Of a stretch of DNA of 64,000 nucleotides, positions 11,801 to 24,700 are shown one piece after another. The stretch covers positions 22,987,004 to 23,051,003 of the forward strand of contig CM053336.1 of the NCBI GenBank assembly GCA_028583605.1, in the 5' to 3' direction. The notes under the pieces were generated by a model. The model did not search any database, was not told the origin of the DNA, and saw only the letters and a list, made by a program, of their open reading frames with translations. Each line of letters starts with the position of its first letter. The first letter of the stretch is position 1. The stretch is from Dastarcus helophoroides (Eukaryota > Arthropoda > Insecta > Coleoptera > Bothrideridae). The position numbers and the translations under genes are program-made.

Positions 11801-12260
11801 AAACTTTCCATCCGTCCGCCCGTCTGCCACAAAGAAGTTTACCTCGAAAACTATCTAACATAAAAATTTGAAATTTTGCACAGCGTTAGATTCTGATGAC
11901 CAAATAAATACTGTCAGCCAATGATCAGTAAAAAATATTCTATAATAAAACAGGTTAATTTGGTCATCGAAAAATTAAGTTTAAGTTAATATATCCTGTG
12001 AGATATCGTTTGAAAAAGCTGCACCTAAGGATTCTAAAAATTTTTTTTAAAATTTTGGCCCAATATTTATTTCAAAATGTGTAATAAATAAATGTTTTTT
12101 TTCTGATCTCCTAGGTTTTAAATATAAAATTTAGAGTTTAATAGAGTTAGTAGATATTGGGTCATAAATTCACTGGGGAGCAGCAATTTTGTTGTCTTAG
12201 ATCTGTAGGTTATTTTCGACCAATTTTTGGTCCGTAAATTTCAAAATGACCTCTGTTTCT
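11800..12260. repeat. Dispersed repeat family R1, 5' portion
   Basis: tccgtccgcccgtctgccac, then gaaattttgcacagcgtta and agatattgggtcataaatt, are shared with 56290-56420 and 56840-56910 (tccgcttgtccgtctgttat; caaattttgcacagcgtta). Together with 13636-14235 this appears to be one long R1 copy split by unrelated sequence. Confidence 0.6.
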
Positions 12261-12717
12261 GTCTACCACATCAACCTTTTAGTCTATTAGGTACTCTCTC
12301 CGTGTCTCAAAATTTTTACAAAATGCACGTATAAAGGAAAATAAATATAAAAGGTACCAAATACACTGTTCACAGTTTTGTTTATAAAAAGTATAGATAT
12401 TATTGCAAATAGTAAAGTTTTTTTTTACAACGCATTAAACTTACATATTAAGATAGAAAAATTCTACTTTCTTTTTTAGTGTTTATTGTGTGGACATTTT
12501 CGTCTCATGATTGATGCTCCAACAATAGTCAATCTCACTGTATATTCCCATTTGTATCCCATCTACCTTAGTATCGTGCCTCTATAGCCTTCAATACTTG
12601 GTGGAATTGCTCATCTTACTCATTACTGCAAGAAGATTTTTCAGTAAGGTTGGCAGATGACTGTGTAAAAAGTGCAATTTGATGCTCATGTTGCAACTAG
12701 GCATTTTTAAACTACCT

Positions 12718-13230
12718 AACGGTGCCTTTACGCTAGACACTTTGTTCCGTATATTGTCCTCTGACAAATATATTTTTTCTCTGACATAAGTGGCAACTAT
12801 CCCGCGAGAAGCTATCTTCTTCCAGCTGTGTAGATAAGTATCGGATAGCTTCTCTCAGGATAGTTGACACTTATGTCAGAGAGAAATGTACGGAATAAAT
12901 TGTGTAATTTAAACGCACCCCAAGTGTACGTTTAGATTAAACACTTCATTTTGTACATTTCTCTCTGACATAACATATATTTTTTCTCTGACATAAGTTC
13001 AACTATCCTGAGAGAAGCTATCTCCTCCCAGCTGTGTAGATAAGTTTCGGATAGCTTCTCTCAGGATAATTGACACTTATATCAGAGAGAAAAGTGTCAA
13101 CTATCCCGAGAGAAGCTATTTGTTGAAACTTATTTACACAGCTGGGAGGAGATAGCTTCTCTCAGGATAGTTGAACTTATGTCAGAGATAAATGCACGGA
13201 ATAAAGTGTCTAATCTAAATGTACGCTAAA
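12718..13230. mobile_element. Compound foldback element built of nested palindromes
   Basis: At least four alternating-orientation copies of a unit containing agagaagctatc...gatagcttctctcaggatag and cttatgtcagagagaaa. The outer ends, ttacgctagacactttgttc and the complement of agcgtacatttagattagac, are inverted. A second inner pair (acgtttagattaaacacttc) lies near 12930. No coding capacity. It reads as one foldback MITE inserted in, or fused to, another copy of itself. Confidence 0.75.
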
Positions 13231-13635
13231 AGTTGCTGTACAATTTCGATAGAATTCTAAGCTTGGGTATTTCCAATAAAGTCTCTGAACTCTCTTTGAG
13301 TTGTTCACCCAAACAAACTGAGTTGTCTATTACGACTTTGTCAAATAAAGTTCCATTGTGGAGGACAACATATTTCAATCTTTGCTTTGGGTTATCAACG
13401 AAAAATCACAATTAGTTTGGTTTTATTTTAAAATTCTCAACATTTTTATTAAATCATATAAGTTATGGCAATACAAAATTTTATCATCACTAAATAAACT
13501 TTGAAAATATTACACAAGCGCACTTTCTCTTGATTGAAATTATGATACCTATATAAGGTGTAAAGAAAAAAGTAGACGTGATAGAAGAAAACTAATTGCA
13601 GTTTTGATTTCAGCATGCCCATCTAAGTCTAAAAT

Positions 13636-14235
13636 AGCTCACAAATCAAACTCGAATATAATAGTTGTTGAGAAAAAAAATTATGGAAAAATAGTTCCTT
13701 ACATCCAATACTTTTTGACTCATATGGTATTATTTTTTTCAAATGCAAACCTTTATTTAGCCAAAGGATGTAATGCAGATCAAATTTGTCTCATACATTA
13801 TTTTATTTAGCTGAATATTTTTGTAGTTGGCACACATTTATTAAATCACACCTAAGTCAGTAATTACGATTAGAATAAAATATTTTTGCGCGATTTAGGG
13901 CGACCTGATACGCTGTAATAGTCATTGACTAATTGCAAATTCCGAATGAATATGTTTTACCTCAGACATTATCAATACCGTCATCAGTTCCATAAATATT
14001 GCGATTGATTGTAGAAAAAAGTGTGTATTTGAACACAGAAAAATGTTTTTTTCAATTATCACACAAGGGAATTTGGATGAAATTTCAAATTCATACATAA
14101 GTTAAAACGATTTTATATGCTCCAGCTATGGTTCAGTGCAGTAAGTGCAGTAATTGGTATGGAATCCTTATTGTGCAAGCCCAACTCACTCTTGGCTGAT
14201 TTTTTTCCATTAGCTCGATATTTCGATTAAAAAGT
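13636..14235 (-). repeat. Dispersed repeat family R1, copy A
   Basis: Matches copies at 56930-57480 and 52281-52660 across several hundred bases. On the minus strand the segment 14055-13860 aligns codon by codon with the reading frame seen in the other two copies (NIYGTDDGIDN), but it carries stops. It is therefore a decayed copy. Confidence 0.6.
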
Positions 14236-14609
14236 AAATATTTTCATTTGTAAAATTTCAGCTTTATTTTGGAAACAAATTCCAATTTACGGCTTTTTAT
14301 TGCCATTTTGAAATTTTTTACAATTAATTTTGAAGAGATAACTCAAAATTTCCACTGCAAAGTCAAAATTAGAATAAACATTGAAAACATTTCCTCTAGT
14401 AACTAAAAATAGAGTTTCTTAAATACCACTTTATGTAGATTAAATAAACATTATCAAATAGTTTTATATAATGCTATTTTGTTATCCTAATTACCTTGGT
14501 TGTCTACAGAGGTTAAAAAGCATACGGCATAAATGAATGATTTTTAATATAATTATAAAGCAATGAAGATTTTTGCAATCGCACATTACCCAATAAAACA
14601 ATTTTAGCA

Positions 14610-14867
14610 ATGAAATGTACACTTACCCTGATCGATTTGTTCACTCACCGGGAGCGCTCCTGCGTTCCTGTTAGTCCTGTTACCTCAAGTGGCTGGTTAC
14701 TCAATAAAGGAGAAAAAGCAAAGTTCAAAATTCGCCCGGCTAATAAACAGAAAAGCCTGGAAAGATTAGCCGTTATGACCGTGTCGAGTATTCGGGTACT
14801 TGAGTCCAACTTGCCATCGTTAAATAATGTGCGCAAGGCGCGTCATTTTCTATTGAAGCTGGATTGA
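14610..14867 (+). CDS. Unrecognised 85-codon frame in a GC-richer island
   Basis: ATG at 14610 to tga at 14865. It is markedly richer in G and C than its surroundings, and the complementary strand is also open for 63 codons (14836-14645). The predicted product is basic (RPANKQKSLERLAVMTVSS, then NNVRKARHFLLKLD), with no signal peptide or membrane segment. I do not recognise it. It sits 0.5 kb 5' of the start of OR gene 2. It may be an exon of another gene, part of a transposon, or chance. The minus strand offers a strong donor-like GTGAGT at the end of its frame. Confidence 0.25.
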   Translation: MKCTLTLIDLFTHRERSCVPVSPVTSSGWLLNKGEKAKFKIRPANKQKSLERLAVMTVSSIRVLESNLPSLNNVRKARHFLLKLD

Positions 14868-15395
14868 TTATCAGAAAAAAAGGTATTTTATTGTGAACAT
14901 ACAAATCTGTTATATGTAAAAAAAATATTAATTATAATGAAAGGATTTGAAATTAACTTAATATCTGGATGATAACTAAGGTCTCAACAGCTTAACAAGG
15001 TGATCTGTAAAATATTATTTTGCAAAAATAGGATGTGGTCAACTGAGCAAGCACTTTGGCAGTGATTAAAGGATCATGATCCATTACCAAACCATCACCA
15101 CATTAAATAAAGTCTTAAGCAATACTGGTAGATCTAAGCAAGTAAGTCATCTAAGTTTAACCGTCATCAGCCGAGGGGTTACCCACCCGCTTCAAAGTAT
15201 ACATTCTTTAAAAATGAGTCGTGCATGCACTTGGTATAGTTTATAATTTATCAATAATGCTCTGTCACGTTATAAAGATATTTAAACGAAAAAAAAATGC
15301 GCCTTGTTCATGCACTAATGTATCTCATTACAAATTTATTGACCATATCTTATTTTCAATTCATATGGAAAGATTTCAAAGTATTCTATCTTTAA

Positions 15396-15704
15396 ATGTA
15401 TTGGACGTACAAGTATAAAGTATGTTCAAGACAACGAAAGTCTCGAAATTTTTCAAAACAAGTTATTGATTTATCGAATGATTTAACATTTCACCAACAT
15501 ACCTCTATTGTAGAAGATCCTCTGCAAGTTTGTAAATATCTCATGGTTGATTTATACGACAATTACATTGTATGTAAATTGGTAATCCATTACACTATAA
15601 TACTTCAAATTATGAACGTCGCAATCACAGCATTTGGTTTTCTAACCACAAATGATTTTTATATTTTGGTGACGTATGGGTCATTTTGTTTGGGGGAATT
15701 ATAT
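15396..15704 (+). CDS. OR gene 2 exon 1
   Basis: 103 codons ending FCLGELY, then donor gtatgt, phase 0. It includes VEDPLQVCKYLMVDLYDN before TM1. The frame stays open past the donor to 15755, but that extension is intronic by comparison with gene 4. Confidence 0.8.
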
Positions 15705-18700
15705 GTATGTATGATATGTTTTTTTTTACTTTATACAATAAAACAGCTCGGTTAATATTAACTGGTTTCTAACGTGGGCAATTACACCCCCTAGAGAGAG
15801 CTAGGTGTCGTTCATCAGGATACAGTACGGGATACATTAGAGAACATTTCTTAAAAATTAAAGGCATTTCTTAAAAATTAAAGGCATAAAGAAGGAAAAG
15901 CAGATGACAACATTTTGAAAAATTGCTTTAAAATGTTTCTTACCTTTGTAAAGCAGTTTATGTATGTTATTTTTTGTATTAGAATTTCTACGACACAAGA
16001 TGCTTTATGAGCCACCCTGAGTAATTCTATAGGTGATATACATTCATAGCTTATTTATTAAATAGATTTATTTTTTATAAACAAGAATTTTGAACAAAAC
16101 TTAAATTTATAGATTAAAGTGGAAATAGAATGAAAATTTAGAGAAAGAAGTTCTGATTTTTAAATTTAATTGGAACTTAGGAAAAGTCGAAACACTTATT
16201 TTGGAAAGCCTTGCAATCAGTAAAAACAAGTTTTAAGTTTACACTTGAAAGGGTCTAGCAGTACAAGTATGAAGAAGTGGCCCCCAAATGGGAACCTATA
16301 GTAATATTTTCGTAAAATTATCATCTCGACAAGTGAACAAAATGTATGTGTATTTGGGCTCGATATTTCAAGGTCACTACGAGATATTAAACAAAATTGT
16401 CAATTTAAAAAGATTTTTTTAATTCTTGATGTCTTTTGAAGTAAATAAGTTAGAAAGATGAAACCAAGGGCCTATTATAGCAAATGTTTTGAAATATATT
16501 ATATATTTTTTTCACATTTTTTACATTTCATAGTGGAAACAATATTGGAACAAAAAGTTAAAATACGAAGTGCAACAATTTATAAATGACGCTGGGGTCA
16601 TAATTCTCGTTTATTCACAGAATCCCACAATTTAGCCCCTTTCCCTTTCAACGTAGTCCCCTTGCTTGTTTACACACTGCTGCATTTGTATCTTCCAATG
16701 TTCAAAGTAGTGCTGCAGCTCATCAACCCACAACCGTTTCAGCAGGTGTGCTGTTTTTGTCTTCGCCTCTTGAACGGATGAAAAATGGGTTGTCCTTGGG
16801 ACCCTTTTCACTTTGAGGAAGAGAAAGAAGTCATAGAGTGCCAATTTGGCTGGATATGGAGGATGATCAAGAACTGGAATCCGTTTATCGGCCAAAAACC
16901 TCTTGAACGAAAGGACGTTGGGTGCCGGGTTTTTGTCCTGGCCGCTGCTTTCTCACATTTTCCCTTAGTCTGATCAAAACCTGAATGTAATAATGTTGGT
17001 TTATTGACTGATTCTCAGAAAGCCACTCAACCATGACATCACCCCAAATGTCGAAGAAAACGCCTGGCATTGCCTTGAATTTTGAATTTTTTATTTTGGA
17101 GATTCAAAGCATCGATTGCCTCTTTGTTTCGAAAATATACTGGAAAATCTAACTTTTATCACAGGTGACGACGTTTTTCAGCAAGTCTGGCTTCTAGATC
17201 TCTCTAGTTGTCCCTCTGCTACCGGGTGAAATTATTCGGGGTCAAATTCGAGCTCACTTTTCGTATGTTAGGTTCATTAGGCGAAATTTGCTGCCTTCTC
17301 TTTCTATTAGTCTTACGATTAATTCCATAGAAGCAAGAATACGTTTTTTAATTAACAGACTTTTGAGTATTTCTCTAAGTTAGTGCAGATATACAAAAGT
17401 ATTAACTTACATTAAAGACCTTGCCATTTTTGATCGTTTCCCCGTAGAAATATTAAACAGCATGTTAAGAAAATGTAGATTTAAGAAAACAATTCAAGAT
17501 TGCTCTAAGCTTAATCAGTCTCAGGATAGCACTCCTACAACAGTCGTTCGTGAAAATACCATATTATACAAAAATTATCAATAAAATTTATATAGGTTTA
17601 AAGAATAACAGTGGTGTACACAGCCAATCTGCAATAATTTAGGTAATGCTAAAGATAAATTGGAGGAGCTTAAGAATTCAGGAATTTACAAAATTAACTG
17701 CAACAATTGCAATTCATCATATGTTGGATAGACCAAGAGATCCATTAAAACTAGATTTAAAGAAAACGGCACTTACTTTAGATACAATAAAGAAGAAAAA
17801 TCAAGTGTCGCCCAACATATAAGTACAGGACACAAAATTTAAATTAAAAATTTAAGATTGTGAAGATTAGTTGCAAATAAAAGGGAACTCGATGCATACG
17901 AAACAATTTGCATTAACCATAGGCCAGAAACCTTTGATGAAGATAAAGGACCATTGACGGCCTCCAGTTTATTGAAGGTTATTTGTGGCAAGTCAAAATT
18001 GCATGCACCAGATGTGTTCAATAATTAGAAATACTAAAGAAAGCAAAAGACTACCGGTATCGATTTGAATCTTAATGCAGATTATGTCGTTGCTTCTTTT
18101 GCTAAGTAATTAAGATTAGTGCGCTTGAAAATGCCAGCTTTGATGGCGAAATAAATATCGCGTGATTATTTGTTTAATTTCCGATATGGTAAAGAGGTAA
18201 AACCTTCTATGGACTTGATGTTCTGAATGATTTTATCAGTTTTCGAAGTGAAAGGATGATCCAGAAGTTCGTTATCTTCCCGACCCTCATTGAATTTTTT
18301 GTGCCATTCAAACACTCGTAGACGTGGCATTTAATTATCACCGTACACTTCCTTTAATAATGTAAGGCACTTCGTTGGCGATTTTTTTTATTTTACGAGA
18401 AATTTGCAATTAACACGCTGCTCAATTTTCTCACTAGGCATGATTCCAGCAACCCAACAGTGCAGCATTCACCTCAAACGAGTCTCAAAAGCAAACCAAA
18501 TTTAATAGAGGGATTGAAGTAGCTGCGCTGCATTCCGGAACCTTCAAGGTCAACAATTTTTACATGCAGTTCACATCACTCTATTCACTTATGGTGTAAG
18601 AAGTATAGTCTGGTTTATAAATTGTCGCACCTCGTATTATAAGAAAACAAACAAAAAGTGAATACAGTTAATTCCATTTTCTTAAAAAAATGAAAAAAAT

Positions 18701-21700
18701 GTCGGAATTAGAAAAAAAAAGACTGAATGCTCGAGTTCTAGTCTCCAAGGGGACTGATTCTGCTAGACGTCAGTAGGTTATGATGTTATAACTGTTGGTA
18801 GGTCGACTATCTATGATCCACTACGCTTAGAGGACTGCAGAATTGCACTTTATTTGCATTAAAATTGATTGTAAGGTTAAGGACATAACCAAGCAATATT
18901 GCAATCCTGGCGACTGTCAGATATATATAGAGGCTTTACAGCTTCTCTATGAATATACATATCATATTGGAAAATTATTATCTATGTTTAAAGGTTATTG
19001 TAATTTTTAGTAAAATTCAACAAGAGAGTTTCACTACGGCATCCATGGCATTCATGGAATTACTTATTGCGCTATACCACATACTGTATTGGTCTTATCT
19101 AGTATAAACCATCATTGACTCTATATTGTAATTGTATTCTAAATTGCAGTTAATTTCAACTATGGTCATCTGGTGGTATTCCCGACATACTTTCAACGAA
19201 TATCTAGAAAACATAAACCAGATTTTATGGCCGTGCAATTCTGGCAACATGAATGTGTATTACAGTTATTACCAGCACAGTTACTTCAGCAGGAAAATAC
19301 TAGTTTTACATCTCCTTGTAGCTACATGTTCTTTCATAGTGTTTCTACCGACGGAAAGCAATACGAAAGTAATAAGAAATTTGATATATGCTGAAATATT
19401 TCTAGAGCAACATTTACCTAATTACTTAAGATTATTTCAATTGTTATCTACCCCCTCCGTCATACTAATATATCATGCTGTACTCATGCCATATTATGCA
19501 TTATATCATATTACAAAGGGGCTTCTTGTTGTCAAATTGATTACCCATTACTTAAGAAATTTAACACACTGCAGAGAACAGGGGAAAATTAAATCAACCT
19601 TAACAGAATGCATCAAAAAACACATTAGGCTAAAAAGGTATGTAATATTACTTAAATATTTTCAAATGCGAGTTACATTTTGATCTAATTGTAAGTGAAT
19701 GTAGATTTTTGTAATATTTTATATAATGCCATGTCTCTAAGGGATAAGTTAATTACAAAGAAATTTGAGAGATACATTATTTTTTAATTCCTCTTGGACT
19801 GTGTTTATGGTTAATGTATAAACATTACCATAAAAATTAGGATACAGCTAAAGGAACAGCCCAAATTTTTAAAACTTTTTTCCCTGGACCGGTTATTTTG
19901 ATGCTTTTGCTTTCTGATTCACTGAAAGATTTTGTAAATATCTTAGTGTGTAAATAGGTAAGAAAACATTCGCATATCGCCTACAAGTATATAATTAAAT
20001 ATAAAGAAAGTGTTAACTTTTAATAACTTACGAATTATAGACGGTGGACCTAAAAAATGTCCACATTCTCTTTTGTGTGCTAATATTACTATTAGTGGAT
20101 AGTTTTTTATGAAATTTTTACCAAATATACGTCTTCCACAATGTGCTTATTAGGCGACATCTTGGTTAGTTGATAAGATAGACAAAACCAAAACGATGTT
20201 TGAATGGCATTAATTAATCTATTATTATACGTCTTCAAAACTTTGTTGAATGCTGCCACCCTGAAGAAACCATGCTCCCCCCTCATTTTTTTTTTCAAAT
20301 TGCATCCCCACTTTTTTCGTTTCATTCTGAATACAACCGTATGTAATATTTTATTACTGAAGTGACATGATCCCGCTAAAAAAATAATAATAGTTGTCTA
20401 TGCAATGTGTCCCAAAATGTTCTTAACAGGCGATATCTCAGATAGTTGAAGATATAGAAAGATGGACCAAAAACATTTTTAAATGGTATCAATTAATTAA
20501 GGAATTAAAAACCGAATAAAAGAGAGTAGAAAGATCCTACGAACACTTAATTCAGTATGATAAGATAAAAACATATCCAGGCAAACAAAAGTTTAAATGG
20601 GTAGAACGCTAGTGGAACCAGTACTACTTATGAAAGTGAAATTTGGACCCTAAATGCGGAGTGGAAGAGAAGGCGTAACAACATTAAGATTAATTATCTG
20701 AGAAGAAGCGCCAGGATTAGAAAGAAAAAAAAACAAAGACATTCGAAATATAATGAACGCTAGGGAAACCATAGCGGATAGAGTGGAAAAAGAGGGCTAA
20801 AATGGTTCGGACACGTACTTCGAATGGATGAACAAAGGTGGCCACATCGAATACTTAAATGGAAACCCACAGGAAAAAGAAGTCAGGGACGTCCGAGACG
20901 ATCATGAAATGAAGGAATGAAGAAAGCCATGGAAAGCAGACAGTTAAAAGACTAAGATGCACAAGATAGAAGTAGATGGCGTTTAGGTCTAATGGCAATG
21001 CAATTATAGTTTGTTTTAAAACCCTAAAAAAAAATTAATTCATTATAATAAATCTTCAAAGCTGTGGCATTACTCCACCCTGAAGAAATCATCACCCATC
21101 CCTTTTTTCAAATAGCAAATCGAAAAAAGTGAAAAAATATTGTTAACATTTCTTTGTTTCCTTCAATTATTTTGTTTTTTTTTATATAGAGTTTATATTT
21201 TTCATTTAAATTTAAAGTAACAGCAGACTCTCATGGGCTGACTAATAAGAAATAAAGAGTCATACAATACATTATTCAACGTAGCCTGCGTAATATTGCT
21301 CCATTTTATTTTTGATTATTATTTTTTTTTTGTATAATCCTAACAAAACCGGTTGATTTTAGGACTGTGACTAAAGTTACAATTAAAATGTTCATCCCGA
21401 TATTGTTGCAGTTAATGTTGGGCACGGGAATTGTCTATTTCTACATATATTTGATATTCTTGGTAAGCAAAACTACATCTTAGAATCTAAAATAACTAAA
21501 TAGATATAAGGATGCAAGATTTTATGTTTGGCTAGTTACGTTAAAAAATATCTTTAAGAGAGTATATTACTTGTATTTCCAAAGCAGTGTAACTGAAGTG
21601 TTCTTACAAAAAATTGTTACACGATAATTTTGTTTTCAGGAAGGTGTAAATCGGATAGGCCTATTGTTTCTTGGTTTGACTGTGGTGATGGGCATGCTTA

Positions 21701-24700
21701 TTTTGGCAAACATGGGACAACAAGTGACAGACCAGGTAACTTCAGATACACGAACAATGCGATTTCTATTACAAGTTTTTTGACCCTAGAAAAGTATCAT
21801 TCTGTTAACACTTTTAATATTCAAATAACTTTTAAAAAAATAAATAACATAATAAAAAATAGCAAATAAAACCACAAGTGACAATCCTGAGCATTGGTTT
21901 TGCTTGAAATTTTGACTTTTCCCCGAAATGTTAGCCTTTGACCTCGAAATTTTGACTGCAATTTTTGGGCAAAAAAGCGAAAGTTACATTTTTTTTTTAA
22001 ATTTGTTTTTAATTAAGTGTCGAAACTTTAAAACAAATAAATGGACCAATATATTCAAATATGGAAATATGGAAATTGAAGATTTTGAAAAATATACTGG
22101 CAGTTCAACTTTAAACTCGTAATTTTTGCTTGCTGTTTGAGAATATTGTTTTTTTATTCGAAATTTTGGATTTAATCCGAAATGAATTTTTTCTCAAAAT
22201 TCCTATTTTTGTGATTCCATTTCTCAAAAAAAAAATCGATAGATTGGTTAAAGTAAATTTGATTTTGAATTTTTTTTCCACAATGTGTTGGTGTAAAGTT
22301 GATAAGACTGGGGAACAATTTGGAACAACATTTTTGTTGACTTCTATTTTTGAGCCGTGTTAGGGTTAAACAGGCATGCTGATTTAATTTTACTTGATTG
22401 TCAAGAATATTTTATTTCTCGTAATATCGACTTTATTCAAAACTTACCATTTCAATTCCGAACGTTGAAATTTACTTCAAAATTTTGAGGTCAATTTTAA
22501 ATTTAAAGATTGAGAGAAGTCTAATTTTTAAGAAACAGTCGAAATTTTATAACAATAGTTAAATTTGATTCGAAATTTTGAGTGCAACATCTTATAATTA
22601 CACCTGTAGCGTACCTTCTAGAAATAATCTATCGGCGTAAACAGTATTAGCAATACGTCCTAATGACCTTATCGTCATTGGGATTTTACGATCTTTCTTA
22701 CAAATATCATTAGAGTTTTGAGAAAAGTATTTACCCCGAAAGCCATTAGCAGTATTTCTAGAAGACGTCAGAACCCCCACTTTTAGGAAAGTGGAGAAGA
22801 AAAATTCAACGATGAATTAAGGAGTTCTGTTCGGGTTTTCAATGGAGTTAGTCCATTTTTGTTATTATTTCTAGTTAATATAATGTTTAAGATATAATGT
22901 GGTTTTTGTGTTTTAATCGAACCAACATCGCTACACACCTAAATCTGTAAACACAGTAGTCAAATATTTAAGATTACTGAATTACTTGAAAAAAACTGTA
23001 AGCTGAAATGTTATAAATTCTGGCTGCATATCAGAATTTACAAATTGATATACATATTTCTTTAAAATCAAGAAAAATTAAGAAACACAACAACCCTTTT
23101 GGTTACCTTAAATATTGACAGACAAATTTTGTCTCCTCAAATAAAGAAAGATTAAAAAACACAACAGTTGCTCTAAAGCATTTTAATAGCCGAGCTATTA
23201 TTTTCAGAAACTAAATAACTTTATTATTTCTCTGCAGATGATAGCTAACTAACATTAGTATCTCTCTGAAGATGATAGGTTGGCTATTGTGAAACGCGTT
23301 AACGTAACTGTTGTATTTTTTAATCTCTCTTGATTTCAGGGGACAATATTTGTACATCAGTTTTTACAACGAGAGTTGCTCTAACGCGTTTTGATATCCA
23401 AGCTATCATCCTCAGAGAGATATTAAAAGTTAATCCTAAAATTAATTTTTATCTAAAAATATTTACTTCTATTCGTTCACAGTCTAATCATACATGTCGC
23501 AGTGTCACAATTCTTTATCTATTAGGCGTAACTATTTTTAACAGGGATAAGTGACCTAAAGGCTCAGCGCAATCATTCTAAGGTTTTCTCCAGCCTTCTG
23601 GATGGCTAAGCTTTCACAAGCATTTAACGTAGAATTTTTCTTTACTACTCTTAACATTTTAATATTGTTATCTATCCCATGGTCTAATTCAAAAGCATGA
23701 CAAACCACACTTGACTTCTTCGTTCTTTTTTACTTCAACTGAGTCAAATGCTTCTTCTGTCGGATTTTGAGAGATAGCCTAGTCTGCCCGACGTACTTTT
23801 GGTTAAAATTTTTACAGGTTATTTCGATATTATGGTTGAAATTATGAAAAAGAAAAGTGGTCATTTAAATTCCAAATTTAAATGTTTTAAAAGAGACAAT
23901 AAAAGAAAATAAAAATTTCACAGAAAAACTCAAAATATTGTTACGATTTTAAACTTCAAGATTGCCAACTAGTAATATCTTATGATGTCGTTGGGTTTGC
24001 CAATCGGCATCAATATTTCCTTAGGTTTTTTAAAGATTTTATTTGAATTGAAAGAGTTGCTTGTAATAATCTTAGCTGCTTTAGAAATTACTGAAAAAAG
24101 TACAGAACAATCTCGTATGCAAATATGTGTGGCAAAATATTTTCTATTTTCAGTGTGAATATTTGTACAGCACTCTATCTCATATGCCATACTATCGATG
24201 GAATTCTTCGAATCAAAAGTTGCTACTAATGTTCTTAATCCACACTAAGGAACCAATACGAGTTTCCAAATACGTTGCACAAGTTGATCATAGCTTGGTG
24301 GTTACCGTACGTTGACTGATTATTACAAAAACTGCTGTGTTCAAAAAGCGGGGTGTCCTTTTAATTTAAATGAGCGAATCGGCTTTTAGAAAACTGCATT
24401 TTATGTGCTGTCATATTTGGTGATTTTGTCTTTTAACTTCAGCTTGGTATATCAAATGGCTTGTACGTTAATACATCACTTTCTTCATCTGCATTAAAGT
24501 CTCTCTATTTTTAAAATGACTAAATACAAGGCAGAAATAATAAAATTAAAACGTTTTTTACAAGTTGTTTAAACAAACCCTGATTTTCAGAGCAATAATT
24601 GATTTTTAATTTTGATAACATTTTCGTTATTTTCAAACATTTGTCTTCAGTTGTAGACAAAGCTTTCTATATTATACGTGGACTGAACATGTTGAGTTGT

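Noticed and set aside
15705..15755. Extension of OR gene 2 exon 1 to the stop at 15755
   Set aside because: A gtatgt donor at 15705 joins in phase to exon 2, and gene 4 splices at the equivalent residue, so the extension is intronic.
19017..19110. Possible extra OR exon (MAFMELLIALYHILYWSYL) before exon 2
   Set aside because: Exon 1 joins directly to exon 2 in phase 0 in both gene 2 and gene 4, leaving no room for it, and no homologue was found in gene 4.
23270..23310. ctgaaga...gaaacgcgtt as another hammerhead ribozyme
   Set aside because: The core strings are present, but stem I flanks are not complementary, so a complete fold is not supported.
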